Positions 61,761 through 64,000 of a stretch of DNA of 64,000 bases are shown in pieces. The stretch is from Parus major. Lineage: Eukaryota; Chordata; Aves; Passeriformes; Paridae. Where the stretch lies: positions 25,236,847-25,300,846 of the forward strand of contig NC_031771.1 in the NCBI RefSeq assembly GCF_001522545.3, given 5' to 3'. The translations under genes were made by a program, and so were the position numbers. The notes beneath the pieces are model-generated. The model saw only the letters and a program-made list of their open reading frames with translations. It had not been told where the DNA came from and made no database searches. Every line of letters starts with the position of its first letter. Within the stretch, counting starts at the first letter, position 1.

Positions 61761-64000
61761 GTCAGGGACTTAGCCAGTGCCAAATATTGTAAGCATTTGT
61801 GGAGGAGTGTACCTTGGCCAAGGGAGCCACCTTTTCGAATGGGAGCCAGGGTGCAGCCGACACCGGCACGGGTTTAGCCACAGCCCTGCCTTGATCAGCA
61901 CGTTTCCAGCACAGGCAAACCCCTGGCACCTCAAATCCTTCCAGAATCTGGGAGACAGGGCCTGGCAAGACTTTCAGGGAGGCTCTGGATGGTTTAATGG
62001 CGGGCAGCATGGCTTTGCTGCACAGGATGGTGGACATGACCAGGGCCCAGGCAGAGGTCAGGTGCCTTGCACACGTAGAGCACGGGCACCTCACCACCCT
62101 GCCGGACCCTGCCAGGGCTGGGTCCCACACTCTGGGCAGGTGTGCCCAACCTCACCTCCTGGCTTGCCCGCAGAGCATGGATTAGAGCACAGACACCAGT
62201 AATTAGTGCCCTGTGCACTGAAAACATAAACAGGCCATTTCATCAGCACCCAGCCCTTAGCCCTCCCTGTGGTCAGATGCCTGGGAAGCCGCTCGCTGAG
62301 ATGTGTGGGCTCATTCTCCCACGTTTTACAGCCTGTGGGCAGGAGCAATATTATTTTTTTGCTGGCTCCATTGATCTTAGGGTTTGCCAGAGGTGGGGGA
62401 CAGCCAAAAGAAGGTGCCACTTTATAGCTGCCCTGCTGTAGAGGGGCTGTGAACGTCTTTGAGGCACACAAAAGACAGTGCATGCACATGGGCCTCCTTC
62501 AGCTGTCAGCAGCCAGCTAAGGAAGGTTTTTCAGTCTAACACTAAATGTCCTCCATTCAGAACAAGTGGAGCTAGAATTGGGTCTGGGATAACCAGGATG
62601 TTGCCATGTGCAGGACAGGTACTGAGTCAAGTGGGGCTTTTTGCAGCCCTAAGGTAGAAGGTACAACCATTCCTCGTACCTTTAGCAGCCAAATAACCTT
62701 CTCCTTCACTGCTTCTCTTAGTGGATTTTTCCTGAGATCCCACCATACCCTGTGGGTAGGCTTTGGCTTTTTTGCTGCCCTGCACCTGAGCCACAAGGGC
62801 CATAGCCATTGGCTAGAGGTGTTGAGACAGCTGAACACTGCAACAAAGCATGGTGACAGGGAGGTAAGCCAGGGACTGGCTGCAGGTACCAGAGGTACCA
62901 CAGGCTGGGCAAGAGCCCTTTCAAGCAGCCACAGAGGTTCTGCACCAGGAGTCAGAGAGAGACAGGCACACAATTATAGTTCAGGACAGAGGAACAGGCT
63001 ATGCCTTTGGCCAGCAAAGGGAGGTAAAAGCAAAACATGATCTGATTGCAAGGCAAGTCCCCTGCAACATCCTTGAAGATGTGAAGGCTGAGGAAGTACA
63101 ATGAGTGGGACATGGAAAATACAATTGGGATGGACATTTCACCCCTGGGAATTTCCCTTGGGTGGTGGAAAAAAATGACACCACCATGCACAAAATGGAG
63201 CAAGCATCTGACTATTTATACTGCTGCCCAGGGCTGTTCCTGTGCCTGGAATGCCATCTCTGCTTTCTGCCACTAATCTGTGTTTCTCATCTCTCCAATT
63301 CAGCTGTGGTACGACACAGTGCTGCTCCTGGGTTTGGAAGAGGGGAGGTTCATGCCAGGCACAGCACTGAGGAGGCAAACAGCGACCTGGTGGGCACAGT
63401 TACCTGAGCACCTCTGAGGTGCTTTTATTTCGGGCTGTGTGAGTGTCCTGACTCATCATAGTACCTTTTCACAGACAGGAGCATGAAAATCGGGAGCAGC
63501 CTACTGAAACCCATTAGGAGGCAAGCAGAGCAAGCTGTCCCATCTGCTGTTTATTCCTTTCAGCTTTTCCCAGAGGGAAACCTAGCTATGGGATAACAGC
63601 TCCACAGTGCTGGACCCCCCCAGGCTCAGCTTGGAGCTGCCGGGATCAAAGCTCCCAGCAGAGCTCAGGCAAGGCCCCCAGGACTTTCCTAGAGGAGCCT
63701 GGATGATGGTGGCTGGGATAGACATAATTTTGTGCCTTCAAGGCAAGCCCAGGGCTGAAAAACTTCCCTGCTTCCAGGTTATTTCACACAGGAGAAGCCC
63801 AAAGCATCACAGTTCCATGGCTGTGCATATGTGCATCCCAGAAACAAAAGCTCTGCAGTCAGCCCTGACAAGCCAAAAGTGGGTCAGGTGGAAATGCGGG
63901 AGACCAGTGACTCATCTTGTGGTTGGCTGGGCAATTTGGGAGGAGAAAAAAGCAGCCAGCAGCCGTCTCTAGGAAATAGAGCACGTTTCCAACCCTTTCT
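61761..64000. other. GC-richer non-coding terminal segment
   Basis: Higher G+C and moderate CpG content, especially 61830-62110 (about ten CpGs). Open frames overlap on both strands (141 codons + at 61777-62202; 122 codons - at 61762-62130; 144 codons + at 62606-63040; 133 codons - at 62572-62973) without any recognisable family, as expected of GC-rich DNA with few stop codons. A small promoter or exon here cannot be excluded. The window ends without a recognisable feature. Confidence 0.45.

Noticed and set aside
61762..62202. Overlapping 141 and 122 codon ORFs in GC-rich DNA
   Set aside because: Low-complexity-like translations without homology. Expected from few stop codons in GC-rich sequence.
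1..64000. CRISPR arrays, bacterial-type operons, rRNA genes, phage or plasmid modules
   Set aside because: No regularly spaced repeats, no ribosome binding sites with long ORFs, and no recognisable rRNA. The sequence is vertebrate in character.

Overview
This window reads as non-coding vertebrate nuclear DNA, most likely from a bird. The main evidence is a set of degraded CR1-type LINE pieces in both orientations, recognisable from their conserved 3' portions and from one reverse-transcriptase remnant. CR1 is the dominant interspersed repeat of birds and is also common in turtles and crocodilians. A GC-rich retroelement 5' piece at 31190-31660 matches a repeat I recall from bird genomes. Two ancient MIR/CORE-type SINE relics, low overall repeat density and general CpG scarcity also fit. 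Nothing resembles a bacterial, plasmid, phage or organelle sequence: there are no operons, ribosome binding sites or long genes.

I could not support any intact protein-coding gene. Open reading frames reach at most 200 codons, often overlap on opposite strands, and show no recognisable domain outside a retroelement. The window is therefore intergenic or lies within one or more long introns. Short internal exons of an unknown gene could be present and missed, because single exons cannot be recognised reliably without alignment.

Layout. 1-2.1 kb: unremarkable. 2.1-2.6 kb: the clearest CpG cluster of the window, a candidate promoter or first exon. 2.6-13.2 kb: unique sequence with a perfect hairpin, a small 14-bp tandem repeat and two possible conserved non-coding blocks. 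13.2-13.75 kb: a MIR-like relic followed by a + strand CR1 3' end. 13.75-31.2 kb: unique sequence with two more possible conserved blocks. 31.2-31.7 kb: the degraded retroelement 5' region. 33.06-33.46 kb: the best preserved CR1 (minus strand) with its AATAG-type terminal microsatellite. 34.1 kb: a possible short CR1 tail. 41.2-41.94 kb: two CR1 pieces abutting in opposite orientation. 44.8-45.5 kb: the longest overlapping antisense ORFs. 47.4-47.7 kb: a CR1 reverse-transcriptase relic interrupted by a segment that recurs about 0.96 kb downstream. 53.6 kb: an (ATCC)13 microsatellite. 55.3 kb: a minus-strand CR1 end. 58.5 kb: a clear MIR relic followed by an AT-rich block with many homeodomain-type motifs. 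60.1 kb: (AC)12. 61.8-64 kb: more GC-rich unique sequence.

No genes work together here as far as can be seen. The most useful points for follow-up are the candidate CpG promoter/first exon, the duplicated 83-bp segment inside the CR1 relic, the inverted CR1 junction, and the MIR relic with its neighbouring AT-rich block. I found no convincing undescribed biological system.
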